A stretch of 40,416 bases of DNA, taken from positions 1 to 40,416 of the forward strand of contig JAFIEW010000026.1 of the NCBI GenBank assembly GCA_020832375.1, in the 5' to 3' direction. The translations under genes and the position numbers were made by a program. Of the stretch, positions 26,031-35,500 are shown piece by piece. Origin of the DNA: Cyclobacteriaceae bacterium. GTDB lineage: Bacteria > Bacteroidota > Bacteroidia > Cytophagales > Cyclobacteriaceae. How positions within the stretch are numbered: the stretch's first letter is position 1; each line of letters opens with the position of its first letter. Under the pieces are notes generated by a model that made no database searches, was not told the DNA's origin, and was given only the letters and a program-made list of their open reading frames with translations.

Positions 26031-27104
26031 ATGCGCCTCCTATTGATCCGTTTTTCTGCATTTGGTGATGTCATATTGCTATTATCCGTAATTGCCTCAC
26101 TGAAGCGACAAAACCCTCAAATTCAAATAGATCTTCTTACTAGGTCAAAGTTTGCCCAGCTTTATGAAGGCATGGAAGGGATCAATGTAATTGGAGTAGA
26201 TATCGATAAGGAGTACAATGGTTTAAGCGGGATCTGGAAGCTTTATAGAAAGATTGGTTTTAATAACTATGACTATATCATCGATGCACATGAGCATTTG
26301 AGAACCAAACTATTAAGGTCCTTTTCTATTTTTGATAACAAACCTTGGTTAAGCATTAAAAAGCCAAGAAGACTGCGTAAATCCTTTATCAAAAAAGGTG
26401 GAAATGAGGATTTACCCCACATGACCGAAATTTACTTTGCTCCATTCAAGAAAATAGGGCTAAGTTGTGAATTAGTTCAACCACCTTATGTTCGTTTTTC
26501 AAATACCGAAGAGGCAAATGTAAAAAAGTTTTTATACGAACAAGGCGTAGAGAGGAAAAATGGTAATTGGGTTGGATTAGCGCCTTTTGCATTTCACCCT
26601 ACCAAAGAATGGGGGATGGAAAAAGTCAGTCATCTCATTAAACTGTATAAGGAACTGCAACCCGAAACCATGCTCTTTCTCTTTGGCGGTGGTCAATCAG
26701 AAATTGACAAACTTAAGCGACTTAAGACACTTGCTCCCACTCAAATTGTCGTCGTGGCTGGACACCTAAAATTACGAGAAGAGTGGGCACTCATTCACCG
26801 ACTAGACGGTATGCTTTGCATGGATTCAGCAAATATGCACTTGGCAGCTACAGCTGGAGTACCGATTGTTTCAATTTGGGGGGCAACAAGCCCTAAGGCT
26901 GGCTTCTCACCCATTTTCCAAGACCCATCCCATGCCATTCAAACTGAAGACCTACAGTGTAAACCTTGCTCCATTTATGGCAATAAGCCGTGTATGAGAG
27001 GCGACATGGCCTGCATGGAAAGAGTAACCACCAAACAGGTCTACGTAAAAATTAGTCAGCTTACGCAAAGGGAAGATACAAAAAGCTCTGACACTCGTAA
27101 TTAA
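26031..27104 (+). CDS. GT9 glycosyltransferase (heptosyltransferase-like)
   Basis: 358-aa GT-B enzyme of family 9. The N-terminus MRLLLIRFSAFGDVILL is the typical start of the family; the C-terminal half has LAPFAFHPTKEW, LFGGGQSE, VVAGHLKLREEWALIHRLDG, CMDSANMHLAATAGVPIVSIWG and a Cys-rich CKPCSIYGNKPC region common in these proteins. It transfers a sugar (heptose or relative) from a nucleotide donor to the lipopolysaccharide core. A GTG at 26022 overlaps the DUF4254 stop; the ATG at 26031 fits the family better. The spacing shows translation coupled to DUF4254. Confidence 0.94.
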   Translation: MRLLLIRFSAFGDVILLLSVIASLKRQNPQIQIDLLTRSKFAQLYEGMEGINVIGVDIDKEYNGLSGIWKLYRKIGFNNYDYIIDAHEHLRTKLLRSFSIFDNKPWLSIKKPRRLRKSFIKKGGNEDLPHMTEIYFAPFKKIGLSCELVQPPYVRFSNTEEANVKKFLYEQGVERKNGNWVGLAPFAFHPTKEWGMEKVSHLIKLYKELQPETMLFLFGGGQSEIDKLKRLKTLAPTQIVVVAGHLKLREEWALIHRLDGMLCMDSANMHLAATAGVPIVSIWGATSPKAGFSPIFQDPSHAIQTEDLQCKPCSIYGNKPCMRGDMACMERVTTKQVYVKISQLTQREDTKSSDTRN

Positions 27105-27147
27105 TTGTAGCTTCAAAAGCTTTACTTGTAGATGAGGAAATTTTTAA

Positions 27148-27831
27148 TTAGATTATATTTCATTTTTAAAACTTTTTGACCCCAACAAAATAAAATTTTT
27201 TATTCTACTTCTCATTGCTGGCCTATTCTTATTATTTAACTCAAGCATTTATGACGATGATTGTGGAAGAGCCGACACCTCTGGCCAGCTAAAAGTAGAT
27301 GCAATAGATATTGAGCTGTACCAATACAGTAATCTCGGTAGTTCAGCAGGGCAAACCACGCTTATACCTCCCATGGGAGATTCCGTTGCAAGTACACAAC
27401 TAAGTATTAAGCTCACTCCCCTCTTAATTGAAAGCCGTATGCAAGCGATAAAGTCAGAGAAAGGATCATTTCCCTTCTTAGGCACCGCAATGGCCTGCTC
27501 TATTATTCCGTTTGACCCAAAAGAAGTTATTAGTAAAATTCAAATTTCATCAAACCAAGACTTTTCTCCTGATTACCCCGCTGGCACTGATCTTATTACG
27601 CTCTTTCAAGCCCTAATCTACCACAATAGTACAGGTCACCAATTCGTTGATATAGACACTTATATTTCACGTTGAGAAAGCTTCAATGGACAGCTAATCT
27701 TGATACTCTCCCAAAAACCAACTAAATCTTTACGCCACAAGTTAAATGTTGAAGTTGAATAGCTCCTCTCCGATGAAAATATAGGCTTTTCTCATGACCT
27801 AAATGAAATTTTGATCTACAACATCCAATAA
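27148..27831 (+). pseudogene. Decayed membrane- or lipoprotein-like gene with lost start and two in-frame stops
   Basis: One frame stays protein-like over about 680 bases. It opens with FDPNKIKFFILLLIAGLFLLF, a signal or membrane segment around 27175-27240, continues DDDCGRADTSGQLKVDAIDIELYQY, and reaches TYISR. It is then broken by TGA at 27673-27675, runs on as ESFNGQLILILSQKPTKS and HKLNVEVE to TAG at 27760-27762, and ends LNEILIYNIQ before TAA at 27829. No ATG, GTG or TTG precedes the hydrophobic segment in frame; the only ATG is at 27373, in mid-protein. The simplest reading is a dead gene for a small exported protein. A 100-aa ORF from 27373 alone is unlikely to be real. Family not recognised. 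Confidence 0.6.
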
Positions 27832-27961
27832 AACCAGTCTTTAAATTACTCAAATAAAAGTTAAAGCCCCTACTATCAATCACTACCTTTAACTGAAGAC
27901 TTTTACTAAAGAATATAAAGGATGCGAAAGCACCTCACCCAACTTATTTGTAAAAACCTGC

Positions 27962-27990
27962 TTGTAAAGCTTTGATTTTGTGTAATTTTG
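27962..27990 (+). promoter_or_regulatory. Probable promoter of the 885-aa gene
   Basis: TTG (27962-27964), 18-nt spacer, then TAATTTTG (27983-27990), matching TAnnTTTG. It lies about 50 bases before the ATG at 28043. Confidence 0.5.
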
Positions 27991-28042
27991 AGTGTCAAAA
28001 ACCTATTAGATAGCGTATTATTTCAAGCGTTTTTTCTATCAT

Positions 28043-30700
28043 ATGAATCGAAGCGGGCGGTTTTATATCATTTCAGTCTTAAATAATATCAAGGCTAGGG
28101 CTATTATTCTTGTTTCAATTGGAATGATGATGCTATCTAGTGGCACAGTGCTGTCGCAGTCATACAAACGCATCGACCGTCAATATGAAAAAGGCGACTT
28201 CGAAAAACACCAAGAGCTGTTACACAAAGCCATTGAAAAAGATAGTACAGACGCTTTTCTTTGGCTCATGGAAGCCCGTAGACTCGCCAATCCGCAAGAC
28301 AGTCAATGTAATTTGGAAAAAGCTTGGAGTGCCCTCATGCATGCAGAATCTCTCAAGGGTCAACTAGATGAAAAAGACAAACGGAAAGCAAGCAAAGCTG
28401 ACCTAGACACTGAAGACTTTAGCCAAGTACGGCATCAACTTGACTCTCAATTTTATCTGGAAAGTCTTCAAAAACCAAGCATTGAAACTTTCAATCAGTA
28501 CCTCTATCGACATGGGCAATCAACTTATGCAACTGAGGCCACCCGCAAAAGAGATTCTATTGCTTGGGATAATACAATACAAATAGATCATGCTGCCGCT
28601 TATGCCAACTTTATTGAGAGCTACCCTCAGGCAGAACAACTCATGATTGCCAAGGAAAGATACGATAGTAGGCTCTTCACAGAGGCTACTTCAGGCGGAA
28701 GGCTCAAAGATTTTACTCGCTTCCATAAGCAGTATTCCAACAGTCCTTATCGACAGAAAGTAGAAGAGGAAATCTTTCGACTATCACTGATCAATGCTAG
28801 TCCTGAATACATTCTCAACCTTATTTTTCAGTATCCTCATGCATCATTTAGTGAAAGGCTTCTTCTAGAGCTAGCCTTAAAGCCTGACTTTGATCTTCGT
28901 CAACTGGAAGGACGCTTACGCCCACTGAAGGTAAATGAGCTACGAAAAGCTAAGAATGATGCCTACACCGTGCTTTTTCCCTTCTTTGAAAATAATGAAT
29001 ACCGACTCGTAAGTACCTCTGGTGAAGAAATATTGATTCGAACACAAGCTTTGCATGAAGACTACCTTTGTGGTAATATTGCGTCGCCAATACTTCTCAT
29101 GGGACAACATGATGATCGGCTGCAGCTTTACGATCGTCAGTCAAATCTCCTCGATGGTGGATATTATCGTCAAATCCAAGATTTAGGGTCAGGGCTTTGG
29201 CAGGCGACAGCAAAATCAGGCAGAAATGCAGCTTTTACAAGTACTGGTAGAAAAATTCACTCTGGCTTTTACGAATACTCATCCCTACCTAAAAGCCACT
29301 TTTTATTTGCAAAGCGGGAGAAAAATGGGGTATTACTCAGTCAATCAGGCGTAGAATTGATCAAAGGGATAGAGAAAGTTGAAGAAATGCTAGAAGGCAA
29401 AATACTACTGATCAGCAATTCGCAAGGCCAAACGCTCATGCCCAGAGAAGAATTGATCAGCAAAGCGCAGAGTCTTGAAAAGCCTGTTTTCAAATATTAC
29501 GAAGAAATAGAGTATCTCCTTGAGGAAAACGCATTTTTAGCCTATCATACGGATGGGATTGATTGGCTCAACGTAGAGGGAAAACTCTTACATCAGTTTG
29601 AGAAAGTCGAGGATGTATTTTTTACCAATCAGTTTTATATAGTAAAAGCTGAAGAATACTATCGCCTATACAGAAAAAGTAACTTTCAGCTTCATGCTGA
29701 TAGCATCTCAACTTTTCGACACAAGGAAGCCTTTAGTGCTTTTGAAAAAGATAGTAGCTGGCATATTCTTCAATCTTTAGACACTATCGCCACGGCAGAC
29801 AACCTACTCATGATGACTCCTGACTTCGTTGGTTACGAAAAAGATCATCAACGGCAATTGTACTTTCGCTCTACTCGTCGACTTGAAATACCCGCCGGCT
29901 TTCGCCTCAATACTTGGGAAGTCACCAATAGCGAAGAGCAACAAGTACAATACGCTATCTTAACTTCAGATAGAGAAGTAAGGCTTTATGATCAAATGGG
30001 CAATGAGATTTTTCAGGGAAGGGCCACAGCGGTAAAGTATCTTGGCAAGCAATACATGCAGGTAGATGGCGGTCAAAATAAGGCGCTTTACACCATTGGT
30101 GGGGAACAATTATTGCCTTTCGCTTACGAAGGTTTTGGAGTATACGACCAAGGTATAATCCCAGTACTGAGGGCAAGGAGATTTGCAATCTACGATACCG
30201 AAAGTAAAAGCCTATCTGCCTTCGACTATCTACAACAGCCCCAATCTTTAAGTCTTACCAAAGTAAAAGTAAAAACTGAAGAGGGAACTTTTCTCAGTCG
30301 CCGCAATGGGCAAAAGATAAAAAATGAATCTTTTTCTGACTTTCGACTTGCCAACGACAGTCTCATGTGGATTAAAAATGGCAAGTGGAAGCTTGTCCAT
30401 CAGTTGAAAGATACGGTCTTCATTGATCAGGTAGATCAATATGCCTACTCAGGCCAGGGCATTATCATCTCCAAGCAAAGCGGCATTGGGTTTTATTCGC
30501 CACTAGGTGAAGAATGGGTGGCTCCTGTTTATCAAGAGTTGATCAATATAGGCTCTAGAAGTGAGCCTATTTATTTTGCAGAGCGATCTTTTCGAGAGGC
30601 AGGTATGCATGTGGTCGTCTACTACGATGGTCGTGGCAACATCATCCGGCGCACAGCCTACACACAAGAGGAATACGAGCGAGTGGCTTGCGATTACTGA
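28043..30700 (+). CDS. Large exported protein with TPR-like start and propeller-like repeats
   Basis: 885 aa. A long n-region and hydrophobic core (ARAIILVSIGMMMLSSGTVLSQ) form a signal peptide or anchor. Residues ~45-310 are helical with repeat-like arrays (YEKGDFEKHQELLHKAIEKD; FNQYLYRHGQSTYATEA; FTRFHKQYSNSPY). From ~320 to the end the protein is built of short beta repeats with Trp/Gly and pairs such as LFPFFENNEYRLVSTSGEE and KNGVLLSQSGVELIKG, which recall WG-type beta-propeller repeats (text of the KWKLV, ALYTIGGEQLLPFAYEG kind). I infer a periplasmic or surface scaffold; no catalytic motif is visible. Its 3' end overlaps the helicase 3' end by 7 bases. Confidence 0.7.
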   Translation: MNRSGRFYIISVLNNIKARAIILVSIGMMMLSSGTVLSQSYKRIDRQYEKGDFEKHQELLHKAIEKDSTDAFLWLMEARRLANPQDSQCNLEKAWSALMHAESLKGQLDEKDKRKASKADLDTEDFSQVRHQLDSQFYLESLQKPSIETFNQYLYRHGQSTYATEATRKRDSIAWDNTIQIDHAAAYANFIESYPQAEQLMIAKERYDSRLFTEATSGGRLKDFTRFHKQYSNSPYRQKVEEEIFRLSLINASPEYILNLIFQYPHASFSERLLLELALKPDFDLRQLEGRLRPLKVNELRKAKNDAYTVLFPFFENNEYRLVSTSGEEILIRTQALHEDYLCGNIASPILLMGQHDDRLQLYDRQSNLLDGGYYRQIQDLGSGLWQATAKSGRNAAFTSTGRKIHSGFYEYSSLPKSHFLFAKREKNGVLLSQSGVELIKGIEKVEEMLEGKILLISNSQGQTLMPREELISKAQSLEKPVFKYYEEIEYLLEENAFLAYHTDGIDWLNVEGKLLHQFEKVEDVFFTNQFYIVKAEEYYRLYRKSNFQLHADSISTFRHKEAFSAFEKDSSWHILQSLDTIATADNLLMMTPDFVGYEKDHQRQLYFRSTRRLEIPAGFRLNTWEVTNSEEQQVQYAILTSDREVRLYDQMGNEIFQGRATAVKYLGKQYMQVDGGQNKALYTIGGEQLLPFAYEGFGVYDQGIIPVLRARRFAIYDTESKSLSAFDYLQQPQSLSLTKVKVKTEEGTFLSRRNGQKIKNESFSDFRLANDSLMWIKNGKWKLVHQLKDTVFIDQVDQYAYSGQGIIISKQSGIGFYSPLGEEWVAPVYQELINIGSRSEPIYFAERSFREAGMHVVVYYDGRGNIIRRTAYTQEEYERVACDY

Positions 30701-32427
30701 GAGGCTTCCTTACTTTTTACCAGATCGAGCTTTTTGAGCCTACTGTAAATAGCTCCTTTCGTCCTACCCAACTCATCAGCCAAGTCCTGCATGGCTACAC
30801 CTCGCTGAAAAAGATACTCCAAGCGGCGATCGTCGGCTGGTAGCCAAGGCTGATAGCTTCCTTTTTTCTTTTCGTGGGATGAGGGGGTAGTAAGCTCCTC
30901 CTCTTTCTTAGGTTGCAATGGAATCACCGCACCTCCCCTTGGAAAATCTGCAGGAAGCAGCTCATCTGGTACATACAGGCGATGTTTGGCTCGGGTAATT
31001 GCTACATAGAGCAAGTTGATCTCTTCATTGATACCTGCAAGCATCAGCTCATTGTCGCTATGATCCATCGATAGTCGCTTGACCTTATCTTCTGTAATAA
31101 AGTCGTCGACCAAACTCACCATATCATATTCCATACCTTTTGCACGATGTACGGTTGAAAAAATCACATCCGCCTCCTCTTTTTCTGCCGCATCCACATG
31201 CTTATCTTTAAGCTGCTTGAGGATCACAGGAATCTCATTGCCATACTCATTGACGATCTCGAGCATCATTTTCAACTGTACATCCTCAGTTTTTTTGATA
31301 TAGTCCTCCAGCTCCTCTTCATTTTTCATTTGCTTAATCAGCGGACTGCGAATAAGGTCGCGCCTACGATTATGAAGGTTTAAAACATCAAATAGCGACG
31401 AGCCATCGTCGGCATAGGTGTAAGAGTGGATGTTTCCCTCAAAGTGGATTTTACTGAGCTGCTTGGATTCCGTTACGTATTCGATCGCCTTAAGCAATAA
31501 GCCTAGGTTGGTGCGAGCAATCACCGCTTTGGTCTTGATATCGGCGGGCTTGGCTACCCCTTGCATCTGAAAGCGTGGGGCGATACCTTTTATATGGCTT
31601 TTCCACGAGATAACCTCTGAGGCTAAAGCAGCAATCGATGGGCCAAAGCGAAAACTAATTGAAAGTTGCTTTTTTTCAAATTTCACCTGCTCCAAAGAGT
31701 TGACCGCATGCCTCCACCGATAGATCTGCTGATGCGTATCGCCTACAATGAGCTTGATAGCTGACTGCTTTAAAAACACATCGAGCATGGCGGGTGATGC
31801 ATCTTGCCCCTCGTCGAACAATATGTACTCGTAAGGAAGCTGTGGCGCCTGCAGCTGAAACTTCTTGAGATAAAAATCATGGGTAATTTCTATTTTACCA
31901 GCATTCATGAGTGCCAGAAACTCGCGGGTTTTTTGCTCTATCATATCATAGTGCTCTTGGACGAAGGCAAGGCTATCACGATCCTGTACAATGAGGCGAT
32001 AGTCAAGCTCTCTGATCTTCAAGGCAGCGCTATTACAAAAATATGCTGCAAACCGAAGCACATGGTTGGCAATGATATATTCCGAAAGCGGATCGCCTGT
32101 GCTGCTGAGTCGTAGCATTTTTACTAGCTCATGGCCTGCATAATCCCCTTGCTTGAGGCGATAAGCACTGCCGCGAACGACATAACTGAAGGCAAGCGAG
32201 TGAGCCGTTTCAACTTTTACATGAGGAATGTTTGCCTTTGCAAATTTAAGCTTTGCATCTTGACGTACGGATCTATTAAATGCCAAGTAAAGTACTCTAG
32301 CACCTTTTGGCAGGCGCTTGGCATAGGCAATGACGGTGGTCGTTTTTCCGCTTCCGGCGACTGCATTGATTTTCTGATCTCCCCCTTGCTGAATGATATC
32401 GAGTTGCTGCTCGGTGAGCTTCGCCAT
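30694..32427 (-). CDS. Superfamily 1 (UvrD/Rep-like) DNA helicase with C-terminal HTH
   Basis: 577 aa. Motif I is AVAGSGKTTT (Lys28), motif II reads FDEGQDASPAMLD, motif III/IV GDTHQQIYRWR and SISFRFG, and later motifs are STVHRAKGMEYDMV and LLYVAITRAKHRLYV. It should be an ATP-driven DNA translocase or helicase. The chain is shorter than UvrD (about 720 aa), so the 2B domain is reduced. The last ~50 residues, after a charged linker, form a helix-turn-helix (LEYLFQRGVAMQDLADELGR, then TKGAIYSRLKKLDL) also seen at the end of other bacterial helicases. The linker SSHEKKKGS is coded by a copy of the short dispersed motif (30861-30885). Confidence 0.93.
   Translation of the reverse strand: MAKLTEQQLDIIQQGGDQKINAVAGSGKTTTVIAYAKRLPKGARVLYLAFNRSVRQDAKLKFAKANIPHVKVETAHSLAFSYVVRGSAYRLKQGDYAGHELVKMLRLSSTGDPLSEYIIANHVLRFAAYFCNSAALKIRELDYRLIVQDRDSLAFVQEHYDMIEQKTREFLALMNAGKIEITHDFYLKKFQLQAPQLPYEYILFDEGQDASPAMLDVFLKQSAIKLIVGDTHQQIYRWRHAVNSLEQVKFEKKQLSISFRFGPSIAALASEVISWKSHIKGIAPRFQMQGVAKPADIKTKAVIARTNLGLLLKAIEYVTESKQLSKIHFEGNIHSYTYADDGSSLFDVLNLHNRRRDLIRSPLIKQMKNEEELEDYIKKTEDVQLKMMLEIVNEYGNEIPVILKQLKDKHVDAAEKEEADVIFSTVHRAKGMEYDMVSLVDDFITEDKVKRLSMDHSDNELMLAGINEEINLLYVAITRAKHRLYVPDELLPADFPRGGAVIPLQPKKEEELTTPSSHEKKKGSYQPWLPADDRRLEYLFQRGVAMQDLADELGRTKGAIYSRLKKLDLVKSKEASQ
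30861..30885 (+). repeat. Short dispersed T-run motif, copy 4 in map order (inside the helicase gene)
   Basis: CTTTTTTCTTTT followed by CGTGGGATGAGGG. On the minus strand it encodes the SSHEKKKGS linker between helicase core and HTH. It matches the intergenic copy at 21428-21453 at 22 of 25 bases. Confidence 0.6.
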
Positions 32428-32481
32428 AAGAATGCTTTGGATTTGTAAGTTAAGTGAATGGAGCGTAGGAAGTCAACTTAG

Positions 32482-32508
32482 CTCCTCATTCCACGCAAAA
32501 TTAAAAAA
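32482..32508 (-). repeat. Short dispersed T-run motif, copy 5 in map order
   Basis: On the minus strand: TTTTTTAATTTT followed by GCGTGGAATGAGGAG. It lies 55-80 bases upstream of the helicase start, between that gene and the end of the multi-PAS kinase, and faces the copy at 30861. Confidence 0.6.
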
Positions 32509-32556
32509 GAAACTACAGACAAGACATAGAAAATTGAATTTGATCCGGCTGCTTTG

Positions 32557-35500
32557 CTAATCCGCTGATTGTAGGAAAACTGAGAATGTAGTGCCTTTGC
32601 CTAGCTCACTGCTTACTTCCACCCTTCCTCCGAGCGACTCAATCTGGTTTTTGGTGATGAAAAGTCCAACACCACGAGAGTCTTGCCGCGAAGTAAAGGT
32701 CTTATACATGCCAAAAAGCTGCTCTCCGTAGCGCTGCATATCAATGCCTATGCCGTTGTCTTCAAAGTCGATGCGTACGCAGTCACCTTCTCTGCTCACG
32801 CGGATGATAAGGTGGCTATCTTTGCTGTAGTCGACATATTTGATGGCATTACTGATGAAGTTGAGGCAGATACTATCGATATAGGCGGTAATTCCCATCA
32901 CGCGATGCAAATCATCAGTGTCCAGCTGTATGTTTACATTGGCCTGAGCTGCTTTGCCAGTCAAGCTATCGATTGCCTTGATCAGGATGGGCTCCAAGTC
33001 CAGAACGCTAAGTTCGCCTTCATCACCAGTATTCACCTTAGCCACCTCGGTAAGGTTTTCGATGGTTTCAGATAAATTATCTGAGGCCTTCATGATCATT
33101 TGATACAATTCATGATCTGCCAAGTCGGCATTTTCAGTGACCATCAACTCTAGCAATGAATGGATATTACCCGAATGGGAACGCAAATTATGAGATACAA
33201 TACGTGCGAAATTTTTAAGCCGATCATTCTTTGACTCTGTCAGTTGAAGTACCAAGCGCAGTTCTTGCTCTGCTTTTAAAATATTGGTAATATCCATTGC
33301 CACGATCACAAAACCATCGGCTTCTTCTTGGGTGCTTTGGATTTTAGCCATCTTCAAAAGCAGGGGAATCTCATTGCCCTTTCTTGACAAAACGGTAGCC
33401 CTCACGGGAGGCCCCTGCTCTGTTTGATCAACTCTATCTACAAGACTTAAAGCCTTATCTCTATTGTCTTGAAACTGAAAGTCAAAGTCATTGATAGACT
33501 TCTGATTCACGACTTGATCTTTCTTAAGGCCTAGTAGCCTGCTCGCGCCGGTATTGAAAGTATGAATCTTTAGGTCGGCACCCACACCTAGAATAATTAC
33601 CTCCTCACTAGCATTCAAGATACCACTCATGCGAGCTAGCGATTCATTGAGTTTTTGCTCAGCGGCTAATCGCTCACTGATATCTTCAATATAAGACCAA
33701 ATCAGCTTTTTACCATTGGGGTCTTCTACTAGTACTCCGCGCAGCTCCACGGGATAGCGACTTCCGTCTTTTCGGATATATTTCTTCCTAAAGGTAGGGT
33801 ACTTTCCTGTACTGAGCATTGCCTCTATGGCAGCATCTTCCTGTGGCTTGTATTCTTTAGGCGTGATGTCGAAATATTCTTTTTCGAGCAACTCGGATCT
33901 AGAATAACCGGTAGGCTCAAGTAATTTATCATTGACTCGAAGGAACCTACCTGTCTCAAAGTCATTGAGAGCCAAGCCTATTGGTGAAAGTTCAAACAAA
34001 GAAGAAAGTATAGATCGCTGATAATCATGCTGGATTTCCGCCTGTTTACGGTCTGTGATATCTCGGATGATACCATCAACCCGCTCCTTGCGGCCATCGA
34101 TTTCGACTACATGTCCCCTATTTTCTATCCATTTTATTTTACCATGAGCGTCTATTATACGGTAGTCTGCCTCATAGCTACCCATTTCCTCAATATCTTT
34201 ATAGATATCTTCGATAATTTCTTTGTCTTCAGGGTGAATCATCTTTATCCATAGTGAAGGGTCCTCTACCCACTGTTTCAAAGAAATCCCATATACTTTT
34301 TCTACAGAAGGTGTACACTCTACCAATTGAAAATCAGGATAACTAACCGACCAGATGACATCGTCGATTTGGTCAAAGACGCTCTGAAGGCGCTTTTTCG
34401 TATTTTGTAGTTCGAGGATCGCCTCTTGTCGAATGGTGATATCTTGAAAAATACCCACCAATTTTAGTTTGCCTTTCCGCTCTATTAGCTCACCCGTAGC
34501 TCGTACCCATAGTTGATTAGATTTTGCTGTGATAAATCGACAAATAACATCATAAGGCTCACCCGTTTTAATGGTGTTTTCAATAGCCTCAATTATAATT
34601 TTCTGGTCGTCGGGATGATAAAATTTGATCCCATTTTCCTTATTGTGATCATAGTCAAAGTCTACTTCGTGGATTTGGTATACTTGATCTGTCCATTCAG
34701 TTTTTCCGGTATCAATGTCCATTTCCCAGCCTCCGATTCTAGCAATTCTTTGGGCGTCATTGAGTAGCTTGGTTAAGGCTTTGATTTCAGCCTTTTTCTT
34801 GACAAAATCGGTTTTATCAATAGAATGACAAATAACCATCGAGTTTGTGGGGCCTTCGATCAGCTGATATTGCACATCCATATAGATGGGCCAACCATCG
34901 CGGTGATAAATTTTAGTTCTGCCTTTAAATGTTAGTTTTTCCGATATGGTCTCCAAATAGCTCTTTACCAAATAGTGCTGCTCTTTTGGTGTGAAATAAA
35001 ATAGGTCCTTCCCTACAATCTCATCTTCACGATAGCCAACAATGTCTAGTGCTGCAGGATTAACCTCTAAAATTTTACCCGATAAATCATGCGTATACAT
35101 GAGTGCTTGCGTATTTTCAAAAATATTCTTGTAGAGCGTATTTTTGAAATGGCTTTCCGAAATGTCTATAAAGGATATTTTCAGTACGGCATTGGTAGAT
35201 TTGTATAAAATACTCCCCTTTTCAAGAAGGTACTTTCGACTTTTCTCAGAAGTATGGAGGCAATATTCGATAGAATAAGATTGATCGTGATTGCGAATCG
35301 CTTTGGCAATTTCTTCATGGCGCAGTTCACGATATTTTTCTGCTACTGCCTGAGAAAATAGATCTATTTCAATACCCAAATCATGTCGCAACTTGCCATT
35401 GCTCGGCTCATTGGCATCAAAAATCTCATTAAAATTCAGCTCTGATAAGCCAGATAGCGGCAAACTTACTTCAATGTACGCATCAAGGTTTTGAACAATA

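Noticed and set aside
27373-27675. 100-aa ORF as a complete gene
   Set aside because: The same frame is protein-like on both sides of it, with a membrane segment upstream and more protein beyond the stop, so it is part of a pseudogene.
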